Numbered from the stretch's first letter, positions 46,830 to 57,117 are shown. The stretch: DNA of 64,000 nt from an uncultured Parabacteroides sp. (GCA_949296075.1 CASFNG010000008.1:1-64000), one strand, 5' to 3'. The notes: a model not told the origin generated them from the letters alone. A program made the numbers and translations.

Positions 46830-48830
46830 ATGAAACGATTTTTTCTATCATTATCTCTCACCTTGTTGATTTTTCCGGCTCAAAAAGCCGCGAGCGCACC
46901 GGCCCCTACCGTCAAGGAAGTAGACATTTGCGTATATGGCGGGACATCCGCGGGGGTAGTAGCCGCCTATTCCGCCCATCAGATGGGTAAATCGGTCATC
47001 TTGATCGAACCGGGCAAATACTTGGGAGGCATGACAACCGGCGGGCTTGGCATGACCGACATAGGCAACAAATATGCCGTGACCGGACTGGCTCGCCTGT
47101 TCTATCGCCGTATTGGCGACCATTACGGGAAGTTCGAGCAATGGACCTTCCCGCCCAGCGTAGCGACAAAGGCCATGAACCGTTTCGTGGACGACGCCGA
47201 TCTCGATGTAGTCTATTACCGCCGGATCATTCAGGCCGACGTACAAAACAAACGGATCACGTCTATCACCTTGGAGGACTCCAAGGCTCCCAACGAGAAA
47301 CCCCATCTCCAGATCAAGGCGAAGCAGTTCATCGATTGCACCTACGAGGGCGATTTGATGGCACGGGCGGGTGTCTCCTATTTTACCGGCCGCGAGAGCA
47401 ACGAGACCTACGACGAGACCCTCAACGGCGTGCAGATGTCCGTATGGCACCAATTCCCGGACGGGGTAGATCCATACCGCATCGAGGGCGATCCCACCAG
47501 CGGCTATTGCTGGGGTATCAACGACAATACCCTCCAGCCGAAAGGAAGTGGCGACAACCTGATCCAGGCTTATAACTTCCGCCTCTGTGTAACCGACGTC
47601 CCCGAGAACCGGCGTCCGTTCGAGAAACCGGCAAGTTACGACCCTACCCGGTATGAGTTGCTGGCGCGTGCCATGAAGAAAATGACACCCAATATAGACA
47701 ATTATCTCCTGTTCAACTGGGGGATCATGCCCGACAACAAATATGACGTAAATAACCGCGGGCCTCTCTCGACCGACATGATCGGGATGAATTATGAGTA
47801 TCCGGAAGGCGACTACGCGACTCGCGAGCGTATCTGGAACGAGCATGTGGAATACACGAAAGGCTTGCTGTATTTCCTGACCCACGACGAGCGGGTACCC
47901 GAATCACTCCGGAAAGATGTAGCCCGTTTCGGCTGGGCGAAAGATGAGTTCACGGACAACGATAACTTCCCCACCCAGCTCTACGTGCGCGAGGCTCGTC
48001 GCTTGAATGGCGAGTATATCATGACGCAGAAGAATTGCCAAGGCGAGGAGACCGTAGGCGACGCGATCGGGATGGCGGCTTACGGCATGGATTCGCACAA
48101 CTGCCAGCGTATCGTTGTCAACGGGATGGTGAAGAACGAGGGCGACGTGCAATATCATGGTTTCCCTCCCTACCCGATCTCTTATAAGAGCATCACCCCG
48201 AAGCGGGAAGAGTGCGTCAACCTGCTGGTGCCTGTCTGCGTATCCTCCACCCATATCGCCTTTGGATCGATCCGTATGGAGCCGGTATTCATGGTTCTGG
48301 GGCAATCGGCGGCGGTAGCCTCGGCGCTCGCCATCGACGAGGGCAAGAGCGTACAGGAGATCGACGTGACGAACCTGCGACGTATCTTGAGAGAGAATCC
48401 CTATCTGGACGGCACTACCCCCGAGATCTTGGTGGATGATACGGACATCGACAAGATAGCCCGGCAAGGAGCTTGGACCAAACGGTTCGGGGCTCACTAT
48501 AAGACCAGCTTCCTATGGTCGGACAACCAAGACCGGAAGGCCTCGTTCACCTTCATGCCGATCGTGAAGAAACCGGGACGCTACAATGTCCGTTTCTATT
48601 GCACGAGCCTGACTGACGCGGAGATGGCGGAGGAGATGGCTTTCGAGATCGCGGCTAAGGGCGGACAGAGCAAGCAAATCAAGGTTCAGCCCCGTACGCA
48701 CAAAGGAGAATGGCTGGATCTGGGAACTTATGATTTCGAGAAAGGAGACCAATCCTACATTAAAATAATGGGTAATCAGTCAAAAGGTGCTATCTTCGCG
48801 GATGCGATCCTGCTGGTTCCCACGAATTAA
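46830..48830 (+). CDS. Exported FAD-dependent oxidoreductase with golvesin-like C-terminal domain
   Basis: A 666-residue FAD_oxidored-type protein. A signal peptide ends near residue 23; the Rossmann FAD site is DICVYGGTSAGVVAAYSA (about 32-49) with LGGMTTGGLG following. The last 125 residues (RQGAWTKRFGAHYKTSFLWS...) look like the golvesin or xanthan-lyase C-terminal domain, a likely binding module. Families of this kind are common beside SusCD genes but their substrates are not established. It is first of three such genes, 23 bases before the next. Confidence 0.88.
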   Translation: MKRFFLSLSLTLLIFPAQKAASAPAPTVKEVDICVYGGTSAGVVAAYSAHQMGKSVILIEPGKYLGGMTTGGLGMTDIGNKYAVTGLARLFYRRIGDHYGKFEQWTFPPSVATKAMNRFVDDADLDVVYYRRIIQADVQNKRITSITLEDSKAPNEKPHLQIKAKQFIDCTYEGDLMARAGVSYFTGRESNETYDETLNGVQMSVWHQFPDGVDPYRIEGDPTSGYCWGINDNTLQPKGSGDNLIQAYNFRLCVTDVPENRRPFEKPASYDPTRYELLARAMKKMTPNIDNYLLFNWGIMPDNKYDVNNRGPLSTDMIGMNYEYPEGDYATRERIWNEHVEYTKGLLYFLTHDERVPESLRKDVARFGWAKDEFTDNDNFPTQLYVREARRLNGEYIMTQKNCQGEETVGDAIGMAAYGMDSHNCQRIVVNGMVKNEGDVQYHGFPPYPISYKSITPKREECVNLLVPVCVSSTHIAFGSIRMEPVFMVLGQSAAVASALAIDEGKSVQEIDVTNLRRILRENPYLDGTTPEILVDDTDIDKIARQGAWTKRFGAHYKTSFLWSDNQDRKASFTFMPIVKKPGRYNVRFYCTSLTDAEMAEEMAFEIAAKGGQSKQIKVQPRTHKGEWLDLGTYDFEKGDQSYIKIMGNQSKGAIFADAILLVPTN

Positions 48831-48853
48831 CTTACAATCTAATACCATCTCAC

Positions 48854-51800
48854 ATGATTACACGACGAGATTTTCTGAAAATAACGGCAGCCAGTGGCGC
48901 GCTCGCCTCCATTGGGAACATAGGAGAGGCACGATCCGCGGTATTGGCCGCCGTTCCCGATAAGGATTATTGCCATGAGTCCGCACGCGACATCCCCCTG
49001 TTAGACCAGGTGGATATAGTCGTGGCAGGCGGAAGCGCACGGGCGGTCGCGACAGCGGTGGCGGCGGCAAGAACCGGTTGCCGGGTATTCCTGATCGGCT
49101 ATATGCCCTATTTGGGGGATGAGATCTGCGGATCGCTCCTGTACGACACCGATAAGGAGGAGATTCCCCGGACAGCGCTCGCCCATAAATTGTTCGACGA
49201 GGTGAAGTCGTTCCGTCCGCTTCATTATAAGACTGTATTAGAAAATGAGCTGATCGACCATGACATCCGTTTCCTGTATAGCAGCTACGTGACGGATGTA
49301 CTGGTGAGTCGTGACGGCACCCCGGCAGGAGTCGTCATCGCGAACCGTTCCGGGAGGCAGGCCATCCGCTGTAAGGCGATCATCGACGCGACCCACAACG
49401 CTTCCGTGGCACGCCTGTTAGACTGTCCGACGCATACTGCCGATCATTCACCCTTGGAGTTTTGCCATACCGTGGTAGGTAACGGGAAAAAGGAGGCCGC
49501 TGAAATTGTCAAGGCGGAAGAATTGGCCATTCCGGTCGTATCGAAAGAGAAAACCTATCCGGTTACCCGCTACACGTTCCGCCTACCTTATGAGGATACC
49601 TCTTACGCCTCGCTGATGAAAGCCGAGCAAACCGCCCGTACCCTTACATGGGATCCGGATCAGGTGGACAGCTCGGATCTGCTATGGTACATCCCCTCTC
49701 GATCCATCCTCGGCAAAGAGAGCTATCAAGGCACAAGCGACAATATCCGAGAGCTGCCACTCACCGCGTTCGAGACGAAGCGGTTCGCCAACTTATGGGT
49801 CGTAGGTCCATGCGCCGACCTTCCGAGAGAAGCGATGAAGAGCCTCATGCGCCCCATGAACGCCGTGTTCTTGGGCGAGCTGCTTGGCGAGCGTATCGGC
49901 TTCGCGGCCCAAGCGTTACCCGCACCGGGCGAAGCGACCGTGTTCCGGAAGAAGGGAAATCCCTCTAATCTCGGCGAGATCAAGGAGTACCTTCAGCCAC
50001 TCCGTCCTCTACTTCAAAAAGGAACCGTATCCGCCCCAGCGGGTAGCCTGCCCGTCTTGGGCGAGTACGACGTGATCGTATTGGGAGGCGGTACGGCGGG
50101 AGCCTCGGCCGGTATCTCAGCCGCCCGCCAAGGCGTGAAAACCTTGGTGCTCGAATACCTGCACGGCTTAGGAGGCTTAGGCACGTTAGGCTTGATCGGC
50201 TGCTATTGGGACGGCTTCAGGGAAGGATTCACCGCCACGATAGACAAGGGAGTCCACGAGATGGCACCGGCGGATCATCCACGTCAGGAGAAAGATTGGA
50301 AAAACCGCACCGTATCCGACTGGAAGATGGAATGGTATCGCCGAGAGTTATTGAAGGCTGGCGGCGAGTTATGGTTCGGGGTACTCGGCTGTGGAGCCTT
50401 GGTTGAGAACAACCAAGTGAAAGGGTTGGTGGTAGCTACCCCCTTCGGGAGAGGCTTGATCCAATCCAAGATATTGATCGACAGCACCGGCAGCGCGGAT
50501 ATAGCCATCGCAGCGGGCGCTCCCTTCGATTATACGGGGAAGAAGACCTTGGCAGTCCAAGGAGCCGGAGGCGGAAAGCGGGAACCGGGAGATTCCTACA
50601 ACAACAACGACTGGCTCTTCATCGATGATACGGATATATTAGATGTATCCCGTACCTTCATCCAAGCGAAAGTAAAGATGAAAGGCGCTTATGATATAGT
50701 GAAGATACCGCAGACCCGCGAGCGTCGCCGGGTAGTGGGAGAATATGTCATCTCGGTTTATGATGTATTGAATCACCGGCATTACCCGGACACGATCTCC
50801 TATCACCAAAGCTCGTTCGACACGCACGGCATGATCGTCGATCCCTATTTCATCCTGTCGCCCCCTATGCAACGGCACGTCATCTACAATGCCGACGTAC
50901 CTTTACGCAGTTTGCTGCCCAAGGGGATTGAGGGAATCCTCACCACAGGGCTCGGGGCGAGCGCGCACCGCGACGCGATGCCGGTCATCCGTATGCAACC
51001 TTGTTTGCAGAACCAGGGCTACGCCGTAGGATACCTCTCCGCACAATGCGTAAAAGAAGGACGGAGTTTACGAGAAATCAACATCAAGAAAATCCAAAAA
51101 CATCTCGTAGAAATCGGCAATTTACCGTCAAGGGTTTTGACGGATAAAGAATTCAAGGGATTCAGCCGCTCCGAGATGAAAAAAGCAGCGCAAAGCGTGT
51201 CCGACAATTACAAGGGATTGGAGATCCTACTCACCGACCCCGAACGATGTGTCAACTTGGTCGGCAAGGCGTTCGAGGAGGCAGGCAGCGAGGAGGCTCG
51301 GACTATCCTGGCCAGCATCCTCTGTATGCTGGGTGACAAGCGGGCGGTATCCGCGCTCACGAAGGCGATACAGGGCTACACCCAATGGGACAAGGGCTGG
51401 CATTATACCGGTATGCACCAGTTCGGCATGAGCCTCAGCCATTTGGATGCCTTAATCATGGCTCTTGGCAGGGCGAAAGAAAGCGCCGCCCTTCCCGCGG
51501 TCTTGGAGAAAGCCAACCTGCTGGCTCCGGAAGACTATTTCTCGCATTTCCGTGCCATATCCCATGCGACCGAGGCGATCGGCGACGCGAAAGCGGTCCC
51601 CGTATTGGCTGAAATGCTCACGGAACCGGGCGTGAGGTATCATTCCTTGAACTCATACAAAGAGGCTCGCGCACGGGTAGTCCCCGGAGAGATCGACACC
51701 TCCACCCGCAACGCGGCGTTGAAGGAATTGCACATCGCGAGGGCGCTCTACTTATGCGGCGACCAAGATGATTTAGGGAAAAAGGTATTGGAGCGTTACG

Positions 51801-51862
51801 CGAATGGATTGCAAGGACATTACGCTCGTTACGCTTACGAAGTATTAATCAGTAAAAAATAA
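48854..51862 (+). CDS. Large exported protein with two tandem FAD modules and helical-repeat tail
   Basis: A 1002-residue protein. It starts MITRRDFLKITAASGALAS, a Tat-type signal, as expected for a flavoprotein folded before export. Module 1 (about 53-370) has VDIVVAGGSARAVATAVAAA, where the third glycine of GxGxxG is replaced, so FAD binding there is doubtful. Module 2 (about 408-770) has an intact VLGGGTAGASAGISAARQG and GLGGLGTLGLIG. The last 220 residues are helical and HEAT-like (EEARTILASILCMLGDKRAV). The gap to the next gene is 12 bases. Function is unknown; module 1 may be structural or substrate-binding. Confidence 0.85.
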   Translation: MITRRDFLKITAASGALASIGNIGEARSAVLAAVPDKDYCHESARDIPLLDQVDIVVAGGSARAVATAVAAARTGCRVFLIGYMPYLGDEICGSLLYDTDKEEIPRTALAHKLFDEVKSFRPLHYKTVLENELIDHDIRFLYSSYVTDVLVSRDGTPAGVVIANRSGRQAIRCKAIIDATHNASVARLLDCPTHTADHSPLEFCHTVVGNGKKEAAEIVKAEELAIPVVSKEKTYPVTRYTFRLPYEDTSYASLMKAEQTARTLTWDPDQVDSSDLLWYIPSRSILGKESYQGTSDNIRELPLTAFETKRFANLWVVGPCADLPREAMKSLMRPMNAVFLGELLGERIGFAAQALPAPGEATVFRKKGNPSNLGEIKEYLQPLRPLLQKGTVSAPAGSLPVLGEYDVIVLGGGTAGASAGISAARQGVKTLVLEYLHGLGGLGTLGLIGCYWDGFREGFTATIDKGVHEMAPADHPRQEKDWKNRTVSDWKMEWYRRELLKAGGELWFGVLGCGALVENNQVKGLVVATPFGRGLIQSKILIDSTGSADIAIAAGAPFDYTGKKTLAVQGAGGGKREPGDSYNNNDWLFIDDTDILDVSRTFIQAKVKMKGAYDIVKIPQTRERRRVVGEYVISVYDVLNHRHYPDTISYHQSSFDTHGMIVDPYFILSPPMQRHVIYNADVPLRSLLPKGIEGILTTGLGASAHRDAMPVIRMQPCLQNQGYAVGYLSAQCVKEGRSLREINIKKIQKHLVEIGNLPSRVLTDKEFKGFSRSEMKKAAQSVSDNYKGLEILLTDPERCVNLVGKAFEEAGSEEARTILASILCMLGDKRAVSALTKAIQGYTQWDKGWHYTGMHQFGMSLSHLDALIMALGRAKESAALPAVLEKANLLAPEDYFSHFRAISHATEAIGDAKAVPVLAEMLTEPGVRYHSLNSYKEARARVVPGEIDTSTRNAALKELHIARALYLCGDQDDLGKKVLERYANGLQGHYARYAYEVLISKK

Positions 51863-51874
51863 AGCAGATACGAT

Positions 51875-53743
51875 ATGATGGGAAAGAAGAAATTATTGTT
51901 GCTCTCCCTGTTACTCAGCGGATCGAGCCTGTTTGCCCAATCCTCATACGACTTGGTGATCGTGGGCGGGAATCCGGGGGGCATCATGGCGGCCATATCC
52001 GCCGCACGCATGGGAAAGACCTCGGTGATACTGGAACGGACGCGCTACATCGGAGGATTGCCGGCCAACGGCTTGGGCGCGACCGACATCGCTACCCGCG
52101 AGGCGACCACGGGCTTATTCCGGGAATTCGTGGATCAAGTGAAGCAATATTACATCGATACCTACGGTGCCAACTCCGAGCAGGTGAAAGTGTGCAGCGA
52201 TGGTTACCATTTCGAGCCTTCGGTGGGCGCACGGATCTTCCAGCAAATGCTGAATGAGCAGAAGGATAAGATCACGGTGCTCACCATGCGCCAGTTTGAT
52301 GCCGAGGATGAGAACATCATCATGCGCGACAATCGTATCGAGAAGATCCGCATCTTGAACCGGGAGAGTGGGGAGATGGAGGAATACACGGGCGACATCT
52401 TCCTCGACGCGACCTATGAAGGGGATTTAGGTGCCGCCGCGGGCGTACCTTTCCGGGTAGGACGCGAAGGCAAGGAGGAGTTTAACGAGCCGGGAGCCGG
52501 AAGGGTCTATAAATACTGGGGCGGACCGGAAGGGGAAGGCAGCACGTTCAAGCGGGATAACGCCGTCCAATCCTATAACTACCGGCTCTGCTTGACAAAC
52601 GACCCGAAGAATCGCGTGTTATTCCAGAAGCCCGCTCGTTATAATAGGGAAGATTATGCCTCTATCGTGGAGGATGTGTGGACAGGACGGAACACGGATC
52701 AAGCCATGCAAAAGGTAACGCAGGCCATGATGGAGGAGAACCGGAAACATATCCAGGCGGGAAATCCCTCCAAGCTGCCGGGTGATAAATGGGGAATCGC
52801 CAAGATCACCAATATCGTGCACGTGCCCAACATGAAAACGGACGCGAATAACCAGCATGGCGTATTCGTATCGACCGATCTGCCGGAGGAAAACTGGCCT
52901 TGGCCTACCTCTTCCTGGGAATGGCGCGACAAGTTCGCGCAGCGCCTACGGGAATATACGGAAGGGCTTTTCTGGTTCGCCCAGAATGATCCCGAGCTCC
53001 CCGCCCATTTCCGCAAGGCGGCGAGAGAATGGGGCTTGGCGAAAGATGAATATACGGACAACGGGAATTTCCCCCGCCAAGTATATGTACGCGAGGGACG
53101 CCGGTTCGAGGGCGTTTACTTCTTCACGGCGAACGACGCAGTTCCCGTATCCATCGGAAGCCGTCCGCCTATCCACGCGAGCAGTATCACGGCAAGCCAT
53201 TACGCGCTCGACTCTCATGCCGTACGGAAAAGAGAGCAAGGACGTGTCCACTTGGATGGATTCTTGAGTTATCCCTCAGCGGTCTATACGGTTCCTTACG
53301 GGGTAATTGTGCCGGTAGAGGTAGATAACCTGTTGCTTCCGGTACCGGTATCCGGATCGCACATCGGTTTCTCCACGCTGCGCATGGAGCCCTGCTGGAT
53401 GGCTATGGGACAGGCGGCAGGTATCGCCTCTGCCTTGGCGATCGACGAGAAGGTGAAGGTACAGAACGTTGATCTTGTCCGTTTGCAAGATGCCTTATTG
53501 GATCAGAACGCCACCTTGATGTATTTCAAGGATGTACGCTACACGGATCCGAATTTCCGGCTGGTACAATATTTCGGCTTGAGAGGGTACCTGCCGGAAT
53601 GGGAGGCTCGCCTGCAAGACCCGGTGGATAAGGAAACTCTTTCCGCTTGGAAGAAATTAAGCGGCATCGACTTAAGCGATATGGAAGCCGGGAAATCCAC
53701 TCGTCTCGCTGTACTGGAAAAGATCTACGAAGCGATTAAATAG
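51875..53743 (+). CDS. Exported FAD-dependent oxidoreductase
   Basis: A 622-residue protein related to the first oxidoreductase of this operon but without the golvesin-like domain. A signal peptide ends at LFAQ (about residue 22). The FAD site is YDLVIVGGNPGGIMAAISAARMG (about 25-47), with YIGGLPANGLGATDI and DIFLDATYEGDLGAAAGVPF, which also occur in the first protein. Near the C terminus SHIGFSTLRMEPCWMAMGQAAGIASALAI closes the FAD fold. It is last in the operon and followed by a strong terminator. Confidence 0.88.
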   Translation: MMGKKKLLLLSLLLSGSSLFAQSSYDLVIVGGNPGGIMAAISAARMGKTSVILERTRYIGGLPANGLGATDIATREATTGLFREFVDQVKQYYIDTYGANSEQVKVCSDGYHFEPSVGARIFQQMLNEQKDKITVLTMRQFDAEDENIIMRDNRIEKIRILNRESGEMEEYTGDIFLDATYEGDLGAAAGVPFRVGREGKEEFNEPGAGRVYKYWGGPEGEGSTFKRDNAVQSYNYRLCLTNDPKNRVLFQKPARYNREDYASIVEDVWTGRNTDQAMQKVTQAMMEENRKHIQAGNPSKLPGDKWGIAKITNIVHVPNMKTDANNQHGVFVSTDLPEENWPWPTSSWEWRDKFAQRLREYTEGLFWFAQNDPELPAHFRKAAREWGLAKDEYTDNGNFPRQVYVREGRRFEGVYFFTANDAVPVSIGSRPPIHASSITASHYALDSHAVRKREQGRVHLDGFLSYPSAVYTVPYGVIVPVEVDNLLLPVPVSGSHIGFSTLRMEPCWMAMGQAAGIASALAIDEKVKVQNVDLVRLQDALLDQNATLMYFKDVRYTDPNFRLVQYFGLRGYLPEWEARLQDPVDKETLSAWKKLSGIDLSDMEAGKSTRLAVLEKIYEAIK

Positions 53744-53781
53744 CGGGAAACAGGCTATAAATCCGGATAAAGACGCATAAG

Positions 53782-53819
53782 ATACCGTGATCCCGAAATA
53801 GTGGGATCACGGTATTTTC
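53782..53819 (+). terminator. Terminator of the FAD oxidoreductase operon
   Basis: Perfect 13-bp stem ATACCGTGATCCC/GGGATCACGGTAT, 8-base loop, then TTTTC. Confidence 0.9.
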
Positions 53820-53960
53820 ATATCAAACCCTACGGGGCAGCCGGACGTAAAGACTCACCACCGCACTCATTTCATAGATCAATGCCACCTTGGATCTTTA
53901 TAATAGTAATCCGGTCAGATAAGCATAACGATTCCTCTTTTTTATGCCACGCAAAATACC

Positions 53961-53968
53961 TACCTTTG
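53961..53968 (+). promoter_or_regulatory. Candidate -7 element of nadE
   Basis: TACCTTTG, 72 bases before the nadE ATG. Confidence 0.5.
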
Positions 53969-54039
53969 GATCCTCTAAAACAGCAAAAGGCGCAAAATCT
54001 TGAATAAAAGAGAAACTGCGACTGAAAAAACAGACGAGT

Positions 54040-55962
54040 ATGGACTACGGATTCATTAAGGTGGCGGCAGCTATCCCACACGTGCGGGTAGCCGACTGCT
54101 TTTACAATATTCAGCAAATGGAAGGGCTGATGCGGGAAGCGGCCCGGAAAGAGGTGCAAATCATGGCGTTCCCGGAATTGGCGATCACCGCCTATACCTG
54201 CATGGATCTGTTCTCGCAGGAAACGCTACTACGGAACGCAGAGAAAGCCTTGCTTGACTTGGTAAACGCCACGGCTGACTTGGATGTACTGGCGATCGTG
54301 GGTTGCCCTCTTGTCAGCGGGAATCAACTCATCAATGCGGCGGTAGCATTCCAACGAGGCGAGATATTAGGCGTTGTACCCAAGACCTATTTGCCCAGCT
54401 ACAAGGAGTTTCAGGAAGAGCGTTGGTTCACCGCCTCCCCTAACCTGCAACAAACCTCTATTCAAATAGGTAACCGGGAAGTGCCAATGGACTGCTATCT
54501 GCTCTTCGAGTACGAGCAAGTACGCATAGGCATCGAGATCTGCGAGGATCTTTGGGTACCGATTCCTCCCAGCTCGGAGCTTTCCATGCAAGGGGCGAAC
54601 TTGATTTTTAACCTGTCCGCAAGTAATGAACTGATAGGGAAACACGCTTATCTCCGTTCGTTGGTCAGCCAACAGTCGGCCCGTTGCATTTGCGGGTATG
54701 TTTATACCTCAGCGGGATTCGGAGAGTCCAGCACCGATCTGGTATTCGCAGGTAATGGTATCATCGCAGAGAACGGCACGATTCTTAAGGAAGCTGAGCG
54801 TTTCTCGATGGAAGAGCAGTTAGTGATCAGCGAGATCGACATCCAGAACTTGCAAAATGACCGGCGGGTCAACACCAGTTTCATGCAAGGGTATCTCAAC
54901 CACAACATGGCGAACGGATCGATCATCCCGTTCTGTTTGCCCAATCGAGTACTGAACTTAACCCGCACCATCGACCCGCATCCGTTCACTCCTTCAGGGG
55001 ATGCCCTGAAAGAGCGTTGCGAGGAGATCTTTCACATCCAAGTGGCCGGACTTGCCAAACGGGTACTTCATGCGCACGCTTCTACAGCGGTAGTAGGAAT
55101 CTCAGGAGGGTTGGACTCAACCTTGGCTCTGTTGGTGACAGTCATGACGTTCGATGCGTTGAAGATCCCCCGTGATCGGATCATCGGCATCACCATGCCC
55201 GGATTCGGGACGACAGATCGTACCTACACCAACGCCTGTGATTTGATACGGGCATTAGGAGTTACTCTACGGGAGATCTCAATCAAGGAGGCTTGTATCC
55301 AACATTTCAAGGATATTGACCACGACAAGGAGGTACACGACGTGACCTATGAGAACAGCCAAGCCCGCGAACGCACGCAACTTCTCATGGATGTCGCCAA
55401 CCAAACTAACGGATTGGTAGTCGGGACAGGTGATCTGTCCGAATTGGCTTTAGGATGGGCCACATACAACGGCGACCATATGTCGATGTATGGCGTAAAC
55501 GCCAGCATTCCCAAGACATTGGTTCGCTACTTGGTGGAATGGGTAGCCTACAATAAGTTAGACGAGATCGCCCGACCGACACTGTTGGATATTGTAGACA
55601 CCCCGATAAGTCCAGAGTTGATCCCCGCCGACGAGCAAGGGAACATCCAACAAAAAACGGAAGATCTGGTAGGTCCGTACGAACTGCACGATTTCTTCCT
55701 GTATCACTTCTTACGCTATGGCAACTCTCCCGCCAAGATCTTCTACTTGGCTAAGCAAGCGTTCAAGGGAAGTTACCCGGAAGAAACGATTAAGAAGTGG
55801 CTCCATACCTTCTTCCGCCGCTTTTTCCAGCAGCAATTCAAGCGTAGTTGCCTACCTGACGGCCCCAAAGTGGGCTCCATCAGCCTATCTCCACGCGGGG
55901 ATTGGCGGATGCCCAGCGACGCGATGGCCACGCTTTGGCTACAAGAGATCGAGAATCTTTAA
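54040..55962 (+). CDS. nadE: Glutamine-dependent NAD+ synthetase
   Basis: Last step of NAD synthesis: it amidates deamido-NAD using glutamine nitrogen. The 640 residues combine an N-terminal nitrilase-type amidase (PELAITAYTCMDLF with the catalytic Glu, PKTYLPSYKEFQEERWF with the Lys, GIEICEDLW with the Cys) and a C-terminal synthetase with the ATP loop VVGISGGLDSTLALL at about residue 352. The length suits the two-domain class. It is transcribed alone. Confidence 0.96.
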   Translation: MDYGFIKVAAAIPHVRVADCFYNIQQMEGLMREAARKEVQIMAFPELAITAYTCMDLFSQETLLRNAEKALLDLVNATADLDVLAIVGCPLVSGNQLINAAVAFQRGEILGVVPKTYLPSYKEFQEERWFTASPNLQQTSIQIGNREVPMDCYLLFEYEQVRIGIEICEDLWVPIPPSSELSMQGANLIFNLSASNELIGKHAYLRSLVSQQSARCICGYVYTSAGFGESSTDLVFAGNGIIAENGTILKEAERFSMEEQLVISEIDIQNLQNDRRVNTSFMQGYLNHNMANGSIIPFCLPNRVLNLTRTIDPHPFTPSGDALKERCEEIFHIQVAGLAKRVLHAHASTAVVGISGGLDSTLALLVTVMTFDALKIPRDRIIGITMPGFGTTDRTYTNACDLIRALGVTLREISIKEACIQHFKDIDHDKEVHDVTYENSQARERTQLLMDVANQTNGLVVGTGDLSELALGWATYNGDHMSMYGVNASIPKTLVRYLVEWVAYNKLDEIARPTLLDIVDTPISPELIPADEQGNIQQKTEDLVGPYELHDFFLYHFLRYGNSPAKIFYLAKQAFKGSYPEETIKKWLHTFFRRFFQQQFKRSCLPDGPKVGSISLSPRGDWRMPSDAMATLWLQEIENL

Positions 55963-55982
55963 AACAAACCTCCATAAAAGAC

Positions 55983-56036
55983 AGGAACCGCTACCGGATC
56001 ATCCCTTTTCCATAAGGGAATCTGGCAGCGGTTCCT
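55983..56036. terminator. Bidirectional terminator between nadE and the Gfo/Idh/MocA gene
   Basis: A long hairpin: AGGAACCGCT pairs with AGCGGTTCCT, with an inner ATCCCTT/AAGGGAA arm; T-rich flanks on both sides. Confidence 0.85.
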
Positions 56037-56079
56037 CGCTTTTAAAGCATATAGGATCGAACAAGGGGCGTGGCTTTCC

Positions 56080-57093
56080 TCAATCCGCAGGATAGACAAT
56101 CCCTAATTGCCTACGCACCTCATCAATGATCTCCAAGGTGATTAGGGAGTTCTCGTGACTATTGATCTCCGACTCCCGTTTCCCGGATAACACCAAGTCG
56201 ATAAATTCGGCGATCTCATAATAATACTCATCCATCCCGGTCGGCCGGCTGAGATCCTCCGGAACAGGTTCCGGCCCCTTCCCCATCGCCGGTGCCAAAC
56301 GAGGCGTATAAGTCACACGACGGATCGTATTGATCCTGTCCAAGGTCAGGTTACCCTCCTCACCCTGTATCTCGGTAGGCAAAGCTGAATTGGCGATCTT
56401 GGAGTAAAGTACCGTGGCGTTCATCCCCTCGTACGAGAAATTCACCGCCCCTTGCCCATCCGCCCCTGAGGACAAGACGATGCCCGAGGCATCCACCTTC
56501 TCCGGACGACCGAACAAGACGACCATCGGATAAACCGTATAAATCCCTATATCCATCATCGCCCCATTGGAAAGCTCCGGATTAAAGGCGTTCAGCACGA
56601 TCCCCTCCTTAAACTTGTCATATCGGGACGAGTATTGGCAATAGCAAGAGAAGTAACGGCGAACCGTCCCTATCCGGGATAAATTATCCCGCAAGGCGAG
56701 GAAATTAGGGGTAAGAGTCGGCTTCATCGCCTCCATCAACGTTACATTATAGGCACGCGACGCCTCGATCATCGAGCGAACCTCCTTGGCGTTCGAGGCA
56801 AAAGGCTTCTCGCACAGCACATGCTTGCCATGACGCATACAGAGGATACTCTGAGAGGCGTGCAGGAAATTCGGGGAGGCGATGTAAACCGCGTCGATCA
56901 ACGGGCTCGCCGCCATCTCCTCCAAAGAGGTAAACGTATGAGGGATGCCATGTCTCAAGGCGAACGCGTCGGCCGTCTCTTGCGTTCTCGAATAGACCGC
57001 GACCAACTCGAAACGTTCATCCTGCCGAGCCCCCGCGATCACCCAGTCGGTTATGAAATTGGTCCCGACCACACCAAAGCGTACTTTATCCAT
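56080..57093 (-). CDS. Gfo/Idh/MocA-family NAD(P)-dependent oxidoreductase
   Basis: A cytoplasmic sugar or cyclitol dehydrogenase-like protein of 337 residues. N-terminal Rossmann fold VRFGVVGTNFITDWVIAGA; IASPNFLHASQSILCMRHGKHVLCEKPFA carries the family EKP motif with the catalytic lysine; the C-terminal domain starts at about 125. No signal peptide. The frame has an ATG at 57120, but the -7 element at 57118-57125 overlaps it, so MDKVRFGVVG at 57093 is the start. The GH43 gene is divergent from it. The substrate is unknown. Confidence 0.92.
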   Translation of the reverse strand: MDKVRFGVVGTNFITDWVIAGARQDERFELVAVYSRTQETADAFALRHGIPHTFTSLEEMAASPLIDAVYIASPNFLHASQSILCMRHGKHVLCEKPFASNAKEVRSMIEASRAYNVTLMEAMKPTLTPNFLALRDNLSRIGTVRRYFSCYCQYSSRYDKFKEGIVLNAFNPELSNGAMMDIGIYTVYPMVVLFGRPEKVDASGIVLSSGADGQGAVNFSYEGMNATVLYSKIANSALPTEIQGEEGNLTLDRINTIRRVTYTPRLAPAMGKGPEPVPEDLSRPTGMDEYYYEIAEFIDLVLSGKRESEINSHENSLITLEIIDEVRRQLGIVYPAD

Positions 57094-57117
57094 ATCTGTA
57101 TCCGGTTCATTGATACA

